16,388 bases of DNA. Source: an uncultured Mycoplasmatota bacterium (lineage in GTDB: Bacteria > Bacillota_I > Bacilli_A > RF39 > UBA660). Where the stretch lies: the NCBI GenBank assembly GCA_900544625.1, contig UQVR01000024.1:1-16388 (forward strand). The letters run 5' to 3'. Within the stretch, counting starts at the first letter, position 1; the number at the start of each line of letters is the position of its first letter. Below, in pieces: positions 6,695 to 13,714 of this stretch. The notes under the pieces are model-generated. The model was not told the origin of the DNA, searched no databases, and saw only the letters and a list, made by a program, of their open reading frames with translations. Position numbers and translations under genes: made by a program.

Positions 6695-6832
6695 AATTGT
6701 TTCTTATTAATTGATACGGAAATTACCCCATTTACATCCAAAAGCAAGTTCAATTTTTTACTTTATTAGTTTCCATCAACCACTAACTCTCTTTAAAAGC
6801 AAGAAAATTTACTACTCTTTTTTCATCTGCAT
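6650..6832 (-). promoter_or_regulatory. Leucine T-box riboswitch leader
   Basis: The minus-strand leader has the invariant T-box element AAGGTGGTACCACGG (6694-6680) upstream of a terminator. Further upstream are a Stem I AG-bulge-like block (AGAGAGTTAGTGGTTGATGG, near 6791-6772) and a candidate specifier segment GAACTTGC (about 6751-6744). The specifier reading CUU is a leucine codon, which agrees with leuS two genes down. T-box leaders bind uncharged cognate tRNA through the specifier and its free CCA end, favouring the antiterminator. The exact specifier loop pairing was judged by eye. Starvation for leucyl-tRNA should switch on the membrane protein and leuS together. Confidence 0.88.
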
Positions 6833-6838
6833 ATATAC

Positions 6839-6867
6839 ATTATATTAAATTTCTGCTACATATTCAA
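6839..6867 (-). promoter_or_regulatory. Promoter of the T-box-leuS operon, inside the GH31 gene end
   Basis: TTGAAT (6867-6862), a 17-base spacer and a perfect TATAAT (6844-6839) on the minus strand. The -35 and spacer lie in the last codons and stop of the GH31 gene, so the leuS unit has its own promoter even though it follows trpS-GH31 directly. Confidence 0.8.
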
Positions 6868-9253
6868 GTAATTTTATAAACATTCTTATAAATCTTTTAT
6901 CTAATTCTCTTATTTTTTTGATTTGAATTCTTTTTTTCTTAATTTCTAAATCACTAAATATTATACTTGCTATTTTTTCCTTAGTTACAGTTTCAATTGG
7001 TAAATCAGTAATAATAGAATTAATATCTTCATTTATTATTCTAACAGCATTTATTTCAATATCCTTACCTCTACAGTTAATTATTAATTCCTTCGTAGTA
7101 TCTACATTCATAACCTCAACAATAAAATTATTATCTTCTTCATAAGTTTTTATATTATCACTTAATTTATCTTTATTAACATAAACTTCTATTAATTCTG
7201 GCACTTTAGTATTTCTAAAATTAATTTTATAATCCCTTTTACTTGGAATTACAGTTGTTTTTCCATCAATAGGTTTTATAGACACTGAATAATTATTTGG
7301 CATATAATTAAAATTAATCGAAGTCACCATATAAAAACCTTCTTCATACATTTTAGTAATTCCATCATCTTCATATAGATTATATGAATTGCTTTCTCCA
7401 GGAAATATATTGATTTCCATTTTTTTCGGTGAGCTTAAATCATTAATATCTTCATCTAAAACTGTCATAGGCACAATACTTCCTGCTTTTGCAAATACAG
7501 GATACTCATCATATTTATAAAATGCTACATATCTCTTATCTCCGATAAATTTTTTGCCAGATTTAAAATCATACCATGTTCCTTGAGGTAAGTAAATTCT
7601 TTCAATAGATCTATTCATTATAGTATCACTTTTTTTAGTAATCGGAGCTATAAACAACTCTTTACCAAAATAATATTCATTTCTATAATCTGGTTCATCG
7701 TATATTTCAGGGTTACCATAATAAATAGGTTGAATTAAAGGTTTACCTAACTTACTATAATTACAAGCTTCCGTATATAAATACGGAATTAACTTTTGAC
7801 GAAGTAATGCATATTCCCGAGCTATAGTATAAGTTTCAATATCCCACGCCCAAGGTTCTCTTTTATAATAAACTCCTCTTTCAGCACTAAATCTAAATAT
7901 TGGATTAAAGCATGAAAATTGTACATATCTTAAATATAACTCAGGATCTTCAATTCCACCTTTATAACCACCAACATCATGACTCCACCAAGTGATTCCC
8001 TTATTAGCTGCCATACTATTATAAAAAGGTAAAAACTTTAAAGTATCCCAAGAAACATATGTTTCTCCAGAATATAATATTCCCACCCTATGCGGTGCAA
8101 CCAAAGGACTTCTAGTTAAAACCAACGGTCTACTGTTTTTAACCTTATTTATATCTTTATTAAAATAGTAATTTAATGCATTTAATCCCAACATATCTTT
8201 TTTATAATCTAACCAAAAAACATCTATATTCAAATCCAATAAAACATCAATCACATTTTTAACAAAATTTTCCATAAAAGTTTTATCCAAGGCATTAAAA
8301 GGTATAACACTTCCATCAGTAACATTAAAAGCATTAGCAAAACTCAAATATTTATCTTCTTCCTTCCTTACCCCTTCAACTGGATCAATATTAAGACCTA
8401 CTCTAACACCTATATTATGCATTGCATTTATAAATTCACTAGGATTAGGAAATAATTCTTTATTAAAACTAAAACCCGTTCGATACAAATTATAATTATT
8501 CTTATCTTTAATATGCCAAAATTCACTTAATAATAATACTGATAGAGGTATTCCGTTTCTTTTAAACAATTTAGCCAAAGTTTTTGTATCTTCAAAACTA
8601 TATATTCTTTCTCTATTCCACCATAAACCTAAAGCATATTTTGGTATTAATGGCGGATAACCTGTTAAAGTGAAATAATCTTTTAAACACAAACCAAAAT
8701 CTCTTTTATACATAAATAAATATAAATCAACTTTATTAGGATTAGGTTGTACTAAAAAACCATCAACATCTATTTCCATGTTATTTGAGTCATCAAGTAA
8801 TACAAAACCATCTGTAGAATAAAGTCCTTTATCTAAATTTACTTTTCCTTTATAATTATCTAGACTTACTGCTCCACCCTTGAAATTTCTAGCTTCAGCC
8901 TGTCCATAAAACCAAATTTTATCAGTATTATTAAGTGTTACTCGCAAGTTATTATCTGGAGCAAACTTAGGTCCCAAGAAAGGTTTATTTTTTAAATATT
9001 GAAATGAAAAATAATTAGTTGTTATAGAAATGTATTTTTCATCTTGTTGAACTTTAAAAGTAGGAACTCTAAAATTTCTATTAGAAACTAATGTGGTTAA
9101 ATTATCAGAAAAATGTCCATCTACACTATATTCCATTCTAATTAAACGTTCACTTAAAACACTAATTCTATAATTAGTTCCACGAAAAACTGCTTGTTCT
9201 TTAGTTTTTGATTTTGTTAAATCCGGAATAAAACATGTATCTAATTTAGTCAT
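6845..9253 (-). CDS. Glycoside hydrolase family 31 (alpha-glucosidase-like)
   Basis: GH31 enzymes cleave alpha-glucosidic (or alpha-xylosidic) bonds with retention. The 802 residues follow the family order: N-terminal beta-sandwich, a TIM barrel beginning near KYALGLWWNRERIYS (about 206), and C-terminal beta domains. The nucleophile is D349 in VFWLDYKKD. The acid/base region reads YSGETYVSWDTL, with E397 where relatives I know have Asp in SGDT. It is followed by WWSHDVGGYKGG and FRFSAERG, typical of the group. There is no signal peptide, so it is probably cytoplasmic and acts on imported oligosaccharides. A Lys/Ile-rich tail after about residue 720 has no recognised domain. It lies 19 bases after trpS with AGAAGGG before ATG 9253. 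Substrate cannot be told from sequence. Confidence 0.88.
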   Translation of the reverse strand: MTKLDTCFIPDLTKSKTKEQAVFRGTNYRISVLSERLIRMEYSVDGHFSDNLTTLVSNRNFRVPTFKVQQDEKYISITTNYFSFQYLKNKPFLGPKFAPDNNLRVTLNNTDKIWFYGQAEARNFKGGAVSLDNYKGKVNLDKGLYSTDGFVLLDDSNNMEIDVDGFLVQPNPNKVDLYLFMYKRDFGLCLKDYFTLTGYPPLIPKYALGLWWNRERIYSFEDTKTLAKLFKRNGIPLSVLLLSEFWHIKDKNNYNLYRTGFSFNKELFPNPSEFINAMHNIGVRVGLNIDPVEGVRKEEDKYLSFANAFNVTDGSVIPFNALDKTFMENFVKNVIDVLLDLNIDVFWLDYKKDMLGLNALNYYFNKDINKVKNSRPLVLTRSPLVAPHRVGILYSGETYVSWDTLKFLPFYNSMAANKGITWWSHDVGGYKGGIEDPELYLRYVQFSCFNPIFRFSAERGVYYKREPWAWDIETYTIAREYALLRQKLIPYLYTEACNYSKLGKPLIQPIYYGNPEIYDEPDYRNEYYFGKELFIAPITKKSDTIMNRSIERIYLPQGTWYDFKSGKKFIGDKRYVAFYKYDEYPVFAKAGSIVPMTVLDEDINDLSSPKKMEINIFPGESNSYNLYEDDGITKMYEEGFYMVTSINFNYMPNNYSVSIKPIDGKTTVIPSKRDYKINFRNTKVPELIEVYVNKDKLSDNIKTYEEDNNFIVEVMNVDTTKELIINCRGKDIEINAVRIINEDINSIITDLPIETVTKEKIASIIFSDLEIKKKRIQIKKIRELDKRFIRMFIKLLEYVAEI

Positions 9254-9272
9254 AACAACCCTTCTTTATTTA

Positions 9273-10355
9273 TTATTTGTATTTATCAATCGCTTCATTT
9301 AAGAAATCATCGTTCTTAAAATAATTAATTTTCATAGAACTTTTAACCTTTTCAAGTGTTCTACTTGCTCTTTTTCTTGCTTCTTCTGTACCTTTTTCAA
9401 GTATTTTTACAACTTCATCTAAATGATTTTCATAATATTTTCTTTTTTCTCTGATTGGTTCTAATACTTCTTGTAGTATATTATTTAAGAATTTCTTAAT
9501 TACTACATCTCCAAGACCACCAGCTTGATATTTCTTTTTTAATTCATCCAAATTTTTATATTCGGGTAGATATTTACTAAAATGTTCATCTTTTGCAAAT
9601 ACATCTAAATAAGTAAATACAACATTTCCCTCTATACTACCTGGATCATCAACTCTTATATGATTTGGATCAGTATACATACTCATTACTTTTCTTTTTA
9701 CTTCTTCTGGAGTATCCGCCAAATAAATTGTATTACCTAATGACTTACTCATTTTAGCTTTTCCATCAATACCCGGAAGTCTTCTTTCGTTTTCTGTTTT
9801 GGGTAAATATACCTCAGGCATTACCAAAGTCTCTCCATAAATATTATTAAATGATCTTACTATTTCTCTTGCTTGTTCAATCATTGGTAATTGATCATCT
9901 CCAACGGGAACACATGTTGCTTCAAATGCTGTTATATCAGCAGCTTGACTAATCGGATAATTTAAAAATCCAACTGGAATGCTTGTTTCAAAACCACGCA
10001 ACTTAATTTCATTTTTAACCGTAGGGTTTCTTTGTAATCTGCTTAAAGTTACTAAATTCATATAATAAAATGTTAATTCTGTTAACTCACTTATTTCTGA
10101 TTGTATAAAAATATTTGTTTTACTTGGATCAATTCCCACAGACAAATAATCCAGTGCTACTTCAATAACATTATTTCTAACTTTACTTGGATTATCAAAA
10201 TTATCAGTTAAAGCTTGAGCATCAGCAATCATAATATAGACTTCATCAAATTCTCCACTATTTTGTAAAGCTACTCTATTTCTAAGGGAACCAACAAAAT
10301 GGCCTATATGAAGTCTTCCAGTTGGTCTATCACCTGTTAATATAATTTTTTTCAT
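9273..10355 (-). CDS. trpS: Tryptophanyl-tRNA synthetase
   Basis: TrpRS charges tRNA-Trp. The 360-residue class I enzyme has TGDRPTGRLHIGH with HIGH at 16-19, the tryptophan-pocket block YPISQAADI (133-141) including D140, VPVGDDQ (149-155) and an intact KMSKS (201-205). The opening TGDRPTGRLHIGH is the form seen in many Clostridia and Bacilli. The promoter lies directly upstream and leaves a leader of about a dozen bases, too short for a T-box, unlike leuS. The GH31 gene follows after 19 bases and is probably cotranscribed, an odd pairing with no obvious functional link. Confidence 0.97.
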   Translation of the reverse strand: MKKIILTGDRPTGRLHIGHFVGSLRNRVALQNSGEFDEVYIMIADAQALTDNFDNPSKVRNNVIEVALDYLSVGIDPSKTNIFIQSEISELTELTFYYMNLVTLSRLQRNPTVKNEIKLRGFETSIPVGFLNYPISQAADITAFEATCVPVGDDQLPMIEQAREIVRSFNNIYGETLVMPEVYLPKTENERRLPGIDGKAKMSKSLGNTIYLADTPEEVKRKVMSMYTDPNHIRVDDPGSIEGNVVFTYLDVFAKDEHFSKYLPEYKNLDELKKKYQAGGLGDVVIKKFLNNILQEVLEPIREKRKYYENHLDEVVKILEKGTEEARKRASRTLEKVKSSMKINYFKNDDFLNEAIDKYK

Positions 10356-10373
10356 ATTATCACATCCAATATA

Positions 10374-10402
10374 ATTATATCAACTAGCCATAGATTTATC
10401 AA
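10374..10402 (-). promoter_or_regulatory. Promoter of trpS
   Basis: On the minus strand TTGATA (10402-10397), a 17-base spacer and a perfect TATAAT (10379-10374). The predicted start near 10367 is about 12 bases from ATG 10355; the leader holds only a weak GGATGTGA ribosome site. Confidence 0.8.
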
Positions 10403-10537
10403 GAAAATTAAATAAACATTCAACAAATTTCATTTTGCCCAAACAAACTTTTTAAATATAATTTATATAACAATTTTCTTTCAAATTTCAATTACAAAAT
10501 CCCCGTTTTATTTTACCACCAATACAATCAGTTTAAC

Positions 10538-10566
10538 TTGAATTGTTTGCAGGTATCCGTTATAGA
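10538..10566 (+). promoter_or_regulatory. Possible promoter of the structured intergenic RNA
   Basis: TTGAAT (10538-10543), a 17-base spacer and TATAGA (10561-10566). The -10 matches four of six consensus bases. The start predicted near 10573 falls a few bases before the first pairing arm of the structured region. Confidence 0.35.
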
Positions 10567-10572
10567 AAAATA

Positions 10573-10776
10573 ATATAAAATATTTGGTTTAGGATGTCTA
10601 TCTTTGCTTTCAAGAATCTTTGACTTTAAGGATTGATACATATGAAATAATTAAAAATGCTTAACAGAATATGCATCAATAGTTTAAATAATTATTTCAT
10701 TTAAAATAAACATCTGCCAAATATCAATCTAAACAACTTAAGTAGAAATTCGATATCGAATGGTCCTTTTTATTTT
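10573..10776 (+). ncRNA. Candidate structured non-coding RNA
   Basis: Nested pairings fit one fold: a closing stem ATATTTGG/CCAAATAT (10580-10587 with 10717-10724), GATG/CATC (10593-10596 with 10711-10714), a short hairpin (10615-10621 with 10628-10634), and a long hairpin ATGAAATAATT/AATTATTTCAT (10642-10652 with 10690-10700) capped by ATGC/GCAT. A palindrome and a TTTTTATTTT tract (10767-10776) follow and could mark the 3' end, although the hairpin there is small and offset. I do not recognise RNase P, tmRNA, SRP RNA or a T-box. A 6S-like RNA or an unknown leader remains possible. AT-rich DNA forms such pairings easily, so confidence is low. Confidence 0.3.
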
Positions 10777-10853
10777 GCGTGATTAATCTTCATACATTTA
10801 TTAAAAAATTAAGTTAATTCAATAATGCAATTTATTTACTATAAAGTATAAAC

Positions 10854-10882
10854 TTTTGTAAAATTATAAAATATGTTATAAT
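10854..10882 (+). promoter_or_regulatory. Extended -10 promoter of murE
   Basis: TGTTATAAT (10874-10882) is a perfect extended -10. The -35 side is weak (TTTTGT at 10854-10859 with a 17-base spacer). The predicted start near 10889 leaves a leader of about 20 bases containing the ribosome site AAGGAG. Confidence 0.75.
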
Positions 10883-10908
10883 AGACTTATTACAAGGAGA
10901 TGATTATT

Positions 10909-12285
10909 TTGAAATATGAAACAGATTCAAGAAAAATAAAACCAGGACAAATTTTTGTCGCTATAAAAGGACATACCGTTGATGGACATGACTACATCCA
11001 AGATGCTATAAAAAACGGAGCGTCTAAAGTAATCGCAGAACATATTGTGGATTATGGTATACCACTAGAAGTTGTACCTAATACCGAAGAATATTTAAAA
11101 GAACAATTAAAAAATGAATATGCTGATGAAATTAACAAATTAAAAATAATTGGTTTAACTGGTACAAACGGTAAAACGACTACAGCATACTTAACATACC
11201 AACTATTAAATTTGTTTAAAGAAAAAACTGCTTACATTGGAACAATTGGTTTTAAAGCACCAAATGACGAAATTGAAACAGAAAATACAACACCAGATAC
11301 ATTAACAATTTATTCATTATTGTTGCACGCACTTGAAATTGGTTGTAAAACTGTAGTTATGGAAGTAAGTTCTCATGCGCTGTCTTTTGAAAGAATCTAC
11401 GGATTACACATAGATATCGCAGCATTTACAAACCTTACCGAAGATCATTTAGATTATCATAAAACAATGGAAAATTATCTAAATGCTAAATTAAAAATAT
11501 TTGACTATATGAATGAATCTGGAAAGTTAATTGTAAATAATGATGATAATGCTAGTAAAGCTTTCGTAAACAAATTTGGTTCTGGTATAAAACTAGGATA
11601 TAACAATACTGAAAATGATTACAATATTCTAAAAACAGAAATAAATCCTGCCGAAACGAAAATTAAGTTTACATATAAAAACGAGACTTACAACGTAACT
11701 ACAAATTTAACTAGTAAATTCAATGTCTATAATTACATGACTTCACTTGCAATTTTACATGAATGTGGATATAAAATTGAAGATATAATTGACAAAACAA
11801 AAGAAATTAAAGCACCAAAAGGAAGATGTGAAACACACAAAGTAAATGGTGGTTATGCTGTCATTGATTATGCACACACTCCTGATGCTGTAGAAAAAGT
11901 TATAACAGCTTATAATGAATTAAAAAAAGGAAAAGTTATAACAATTGTTGGTTGTGGAGGAGATAGAGACCCAATAAAACGTCCAATTATGGGTGGCATT
12001 GCTACAAAGCTAAGCGACTACACCATCCTTACAAGTGATAACCCTCGTACTGAAGATCCTGCCAAAATTATGGAAGATATTTTAAAAGGAGTTAAATCAA
12101 CAAACTACGAAGTTGAGCTTGACAGAAAAACAGCAATCAAAAAAGGCATTGAAATGTTAAAACCCGAAGATATCCTACTTATATTAGGAAAGGGCCATGA
12201 AGATTACCAAATAATTGGTCATACAAAAATTCACTTAGATGATGCTGAAGAAGTTGAAAATTGGAAAAAAGAACACAATCAATAA
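10909..12285 (+). CDS. murE: UDP-MurNAc-tripeptide synthetase, probably meso-diaminopimelate-adding
   Basis: MurE adds the third residue to UDP-MurNAc-L-Ala-D-Glu in cytoplasmic peptidoglycan synthesis. The start is probably TTG 10909: the ribosome site AAGGAG (10894-10899) is nine bases before it, while the in-frame ATG at 10900 touches the site and cannot use it. This gives 458 residues, shorter than the usual 480-500, because the N-terminus begins directly at YETDSRKIKPGQIFVAIKG. Visible motifs are the ATP loop GLTGTNGKTT (K89), NTTPDT, MEVSSHAL, TNLTEDHLDYH and APKGRCE. The substrate motif is DNPR (377-380); in characterised MurE enzymes its Arg selects meso-diaminopimelate over lysine. 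Transcribed alone, with a weak hairpin after the stop. Confidence 0.93.
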   Translation: MKYETDSRKIKPGQIFVAIKGHTVDGHDYIQDAIKNGASKVIAEHIVDYGIPLEVVPNTEEYLKEQLKNEYADEINKLKIIGLTGTNGKTTTAYLTYQLLNLFKEKTAYIGTIGFKAPNDEIETENTTPDTLTIYSLLLHALEIGCKTVVMEVSSHALSFERIYGLHIDIAAFTNLTEDHLDYHKTMENYLNAKLKIFDYMNESGKLIVNNDDNASKAFVNKFGSGIKLGYNNTENDYNILKTEINPAETKIKFTYKNETYNVTTNLTSKFNVYNYMTSLAILHECGYKIEDIIDKTKEIKAPKGRCETHKVNGGYAVIDYAHTPDAVEKVITAYNELKKGKVITIVGCGGDRDPIKRPIMGGIATKLSDYTILTSDNPRTEDPAKIMEDILKGVKSTNYEVELDRKTAIKKGIEMLKPEDILLILGKGHEDYQIIGHTKIHLDDAEEVENWKKEHNQ

Positions 12286-12286
12286 T

Positions 12287-12303
12287 ATCAACCTAAAGTT
12301 GAT
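12287..12303 (+). terminator. Weak hairpin after murE
   Basis: ATCAAC/GTTGAT (12287-12292 with 12298-12303) forms a 6-bp stem with a 5-base loop immediately after the murE stop. No T-run follows, so termination would be weak, and its right arm overlaps the -35 of the next promoter. Confidence 0.3.
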
Positions 12304-12331
12304 TTACAAATAATCCTCTCGAAATTATAAT
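12303..12331 (+). promoter_or_regulatory. Promoter of the cysteine desulfurase-redox operon
   Basis: TTTACA (12303-12308), a 17-base spacer and a perfect TATAAT (12326-12331). A transcript starting near 12338 would exclude the in-frame ATG at 12337 and includes the GGAGG ribosome site (12343-12347) for ATG 12355. Confidence 0.75.
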
Positions 12332-12354
12332 TTATAATGAACGGAGGATTTTTT

Positions 12355-13467
12355 ATGATTTATTTAGATTATGCAGCTAACACACCAGTAAACCCCAAGG
12401 TGCTTAAAGTATTTAATGATGCTACTTTAACTTATTTTGGTAATCCAAATAGTTTACATAAAAATGGTAACGAAGCCAAAAGAAAAATAGATGAATCTAG
12501 TCAAATAATTGCAGATTATTTCCATACAAAAAAAGAAAATATTATATATACAAGCGGTTCGAGCGAATCAAACAACTTAATAATCAAAGGTATTGCTGAC
12601 AGATATAAAAATAAAGGAAAACATATTATTATATCAGCTATAGAACATTCATCAATTATTGCTCCATGTAATTACCTAGCCTCAAATGGTTATGAAATTA
12701 CTGTTATACCATTATTATCAAACGGAGAAATCGACATTGATTCATTAAAAAAAGCTTTAAGAAAAGATACAATACTAGTAAGTGTTTCCACAGTTGATCC
12801 AGAACTAGGAACAATTGAGCCAATCCAAGAAATTGCAAAAATTTTAAAAGATTATCCAAATGCTTATTTTCACACGGATGCAACCGGAGCCATTGGTAAA
12901 ATAGATATAAGTTATGATGGAGTAGACTTTTTAACTTTTGCCCCACATAAATTTTACGGCTTAAATGGCATAGGTGTTCTCATTAACTTTAATGATATAA
13001 AAATCACTCCATTAATACATGGTGGAAAATCAACAACAATATATCGTGGAGGAACTCCAGTTACAGCAAGCATCATAGCAACAAGCACTGCTCTACAAGA
13101 GGCAACAAAAAAATTAGATGATAATATAAAATATATATCCAATTTAAAAAATGAACTTATCAACAAATTAAAAGAAATAAAGAAAATACATATTAATACA
13201 CCAACTAATTCAATACCTAATATAGTAAATTTTAGTTTAAATAACGCTGATGAAATTGTAAAAAAATTAAGTGATAAAAAAATATATGTTTCAACTAAAA
13301 CTGCATGTTCAAGCAAAAATGCACCATCAAAATCAGTTCTAGCAGTTACAAAAGATTTAAATTTAGCTAAAAATTCTATTAGAGTTAGCTTATCACATTT
13401 AACAACTAAAGAAGAAATTGACATTTTTTTAAAAGAACTTACGGAGGTAATAAATGAAAATAATTAG
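12355..13467 (+). CDS. Cysteine desulfurase (NifS/IscS-like, PLP-dependent)
   Basis: Such enzymes take sulfur from L-cysteine to form an enzyme persulfide for Fe-S clusters or tRNA thiolation. The 370-residue protein starts at ATG 12355, seven bases after GGAGG. It opens with IYLDYAANTP and GNPNSLHKNG, typical of the family. Other marks are AIEHSS (PLP-stacking His), HTDATGAIG (PLP Asp), the Schiff-base lysine K199 in APHKFYGLNGIG, and the catalytic C318 in STKTACSS. VDPELGTIEP replaces the usual N-E-I/T-GT-I-QP form. Which acceptor it serves (Fe-S scaffold, ThiI/MnmA) cannot be seen, since no scaffold gene is nearby. The next gene, a thioredoxin, begins inside its last codons (14-base overlap). 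Confidence 0.92.
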   Translation: MIYLDYAANTPVNPKVLKVFNDATLTYFGNPNSLHKNGNEAKRKIDESSQIIADYFHTKKENIIYTSGSSESNNLIIKGIADRYKNKGKHIIISAIEHSSIIAPCNYLASNGYEITVIPLLSNGEIDIDSLKKALRKDTILVSVSTVDPELGTIEPIQEIAKILKDYPNAYFHTDATGAIGKIDISYDGVDFLTFAPHKFYGLNGIGVLINFNDIKITPLIHGGKSTTIYRGGTPVTASIIATSTALQEATKKLDDNIKYISNLKNELINKLKEIKKIHINTPTNSIPNIVNFSLNNADEIVKKLSDKKIYVSTKTACSSKNAPSKSVLAVTKDLNLAKNSIRVSLSHLTTKEEIDIFLKELTEVINENN

Positions 13468-13714
13468 AATAAATGCCACATGGTGCTCAGGATGTTTAAT
13501 ATCAAAAGGAATATGGAAAGAAATTGAAAAAGAATTTCCAAATAATGAATATATAGACTACGATTATGACTTGGATGAAGAAGAAATAGAAAAATATAAC
13601 ATAAAAGATATTGTACCCGTAGTTATAATAAAAAAGGATAATCAAGAAATAATTAGAATCGAGGGAGAAAAAACAAAGAAGGAAATCCTTGATGTTTTAA
13701 GGAGTCTTTCATGA
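13454..13714 (+). CDS. Small cytosolic thioredoxin-like protein
   Basis: This 86-residue thioredoxin-fold protein lacks a signal peptide. The redox motif is CSGC (C11, C14) after NATW, and the cis-Pro is P55 in DIVPVVII. Length matches minimal thioredoxins or glutaredoxin-like proteins. GGAGG lies eight bases before ATG 13454, inside the desulfurase gene. The stop overlaps the start of the membrane redox gene as ATGA (13711-13714), so the two are probably translated together. Its likely job is to pass electrons (ultimately from thioredoxin reductase) to the cytosolic face of the CcdA-like membrane protein, or to reduce the persulfide of the desulfurase. Both roles are inferred from context. 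Confidence 0.85.
   Translation: MKIIRINATWCSGCLISKGIWKEIEKEFPNNEYIDYDYDLDEEEIEKYNIKDIVPVVIIKKDNQEIIRIEGEKTKKEILDVLRSLS

Larger units (their letters stand above)
10403..10853. other. Long intergenic region without a protein gene
   Basis: The 450 bases between the trpS and murE promoters hold no open frame with a ribosome site on either strand. The middle (10573-10776) is strongly structured on the plus strand and is described separately. A 14-base perfect palindrome ATTCGATATCGAAT lies at 10748-10761. The flanks 10403-10530 and 10780-10850 show nothing I can support. Confidence 0.6.

Noticed and set aside
10356..10500. A tryptophan T-box before trpS
   Set aside because: A strong promoter lies directly before trpS, and no GGTGGNACC element or terminator is present; GGTGGTAAAATAAAACGGGG on the minus strand near 10520 is not a proper match.
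12337..12354. ATG 12337 as the cysteine desulfurase start
   Set aside because: It lies at the predicted transcription start and before the ribosome site GGAGG, which fits ATG 12355.
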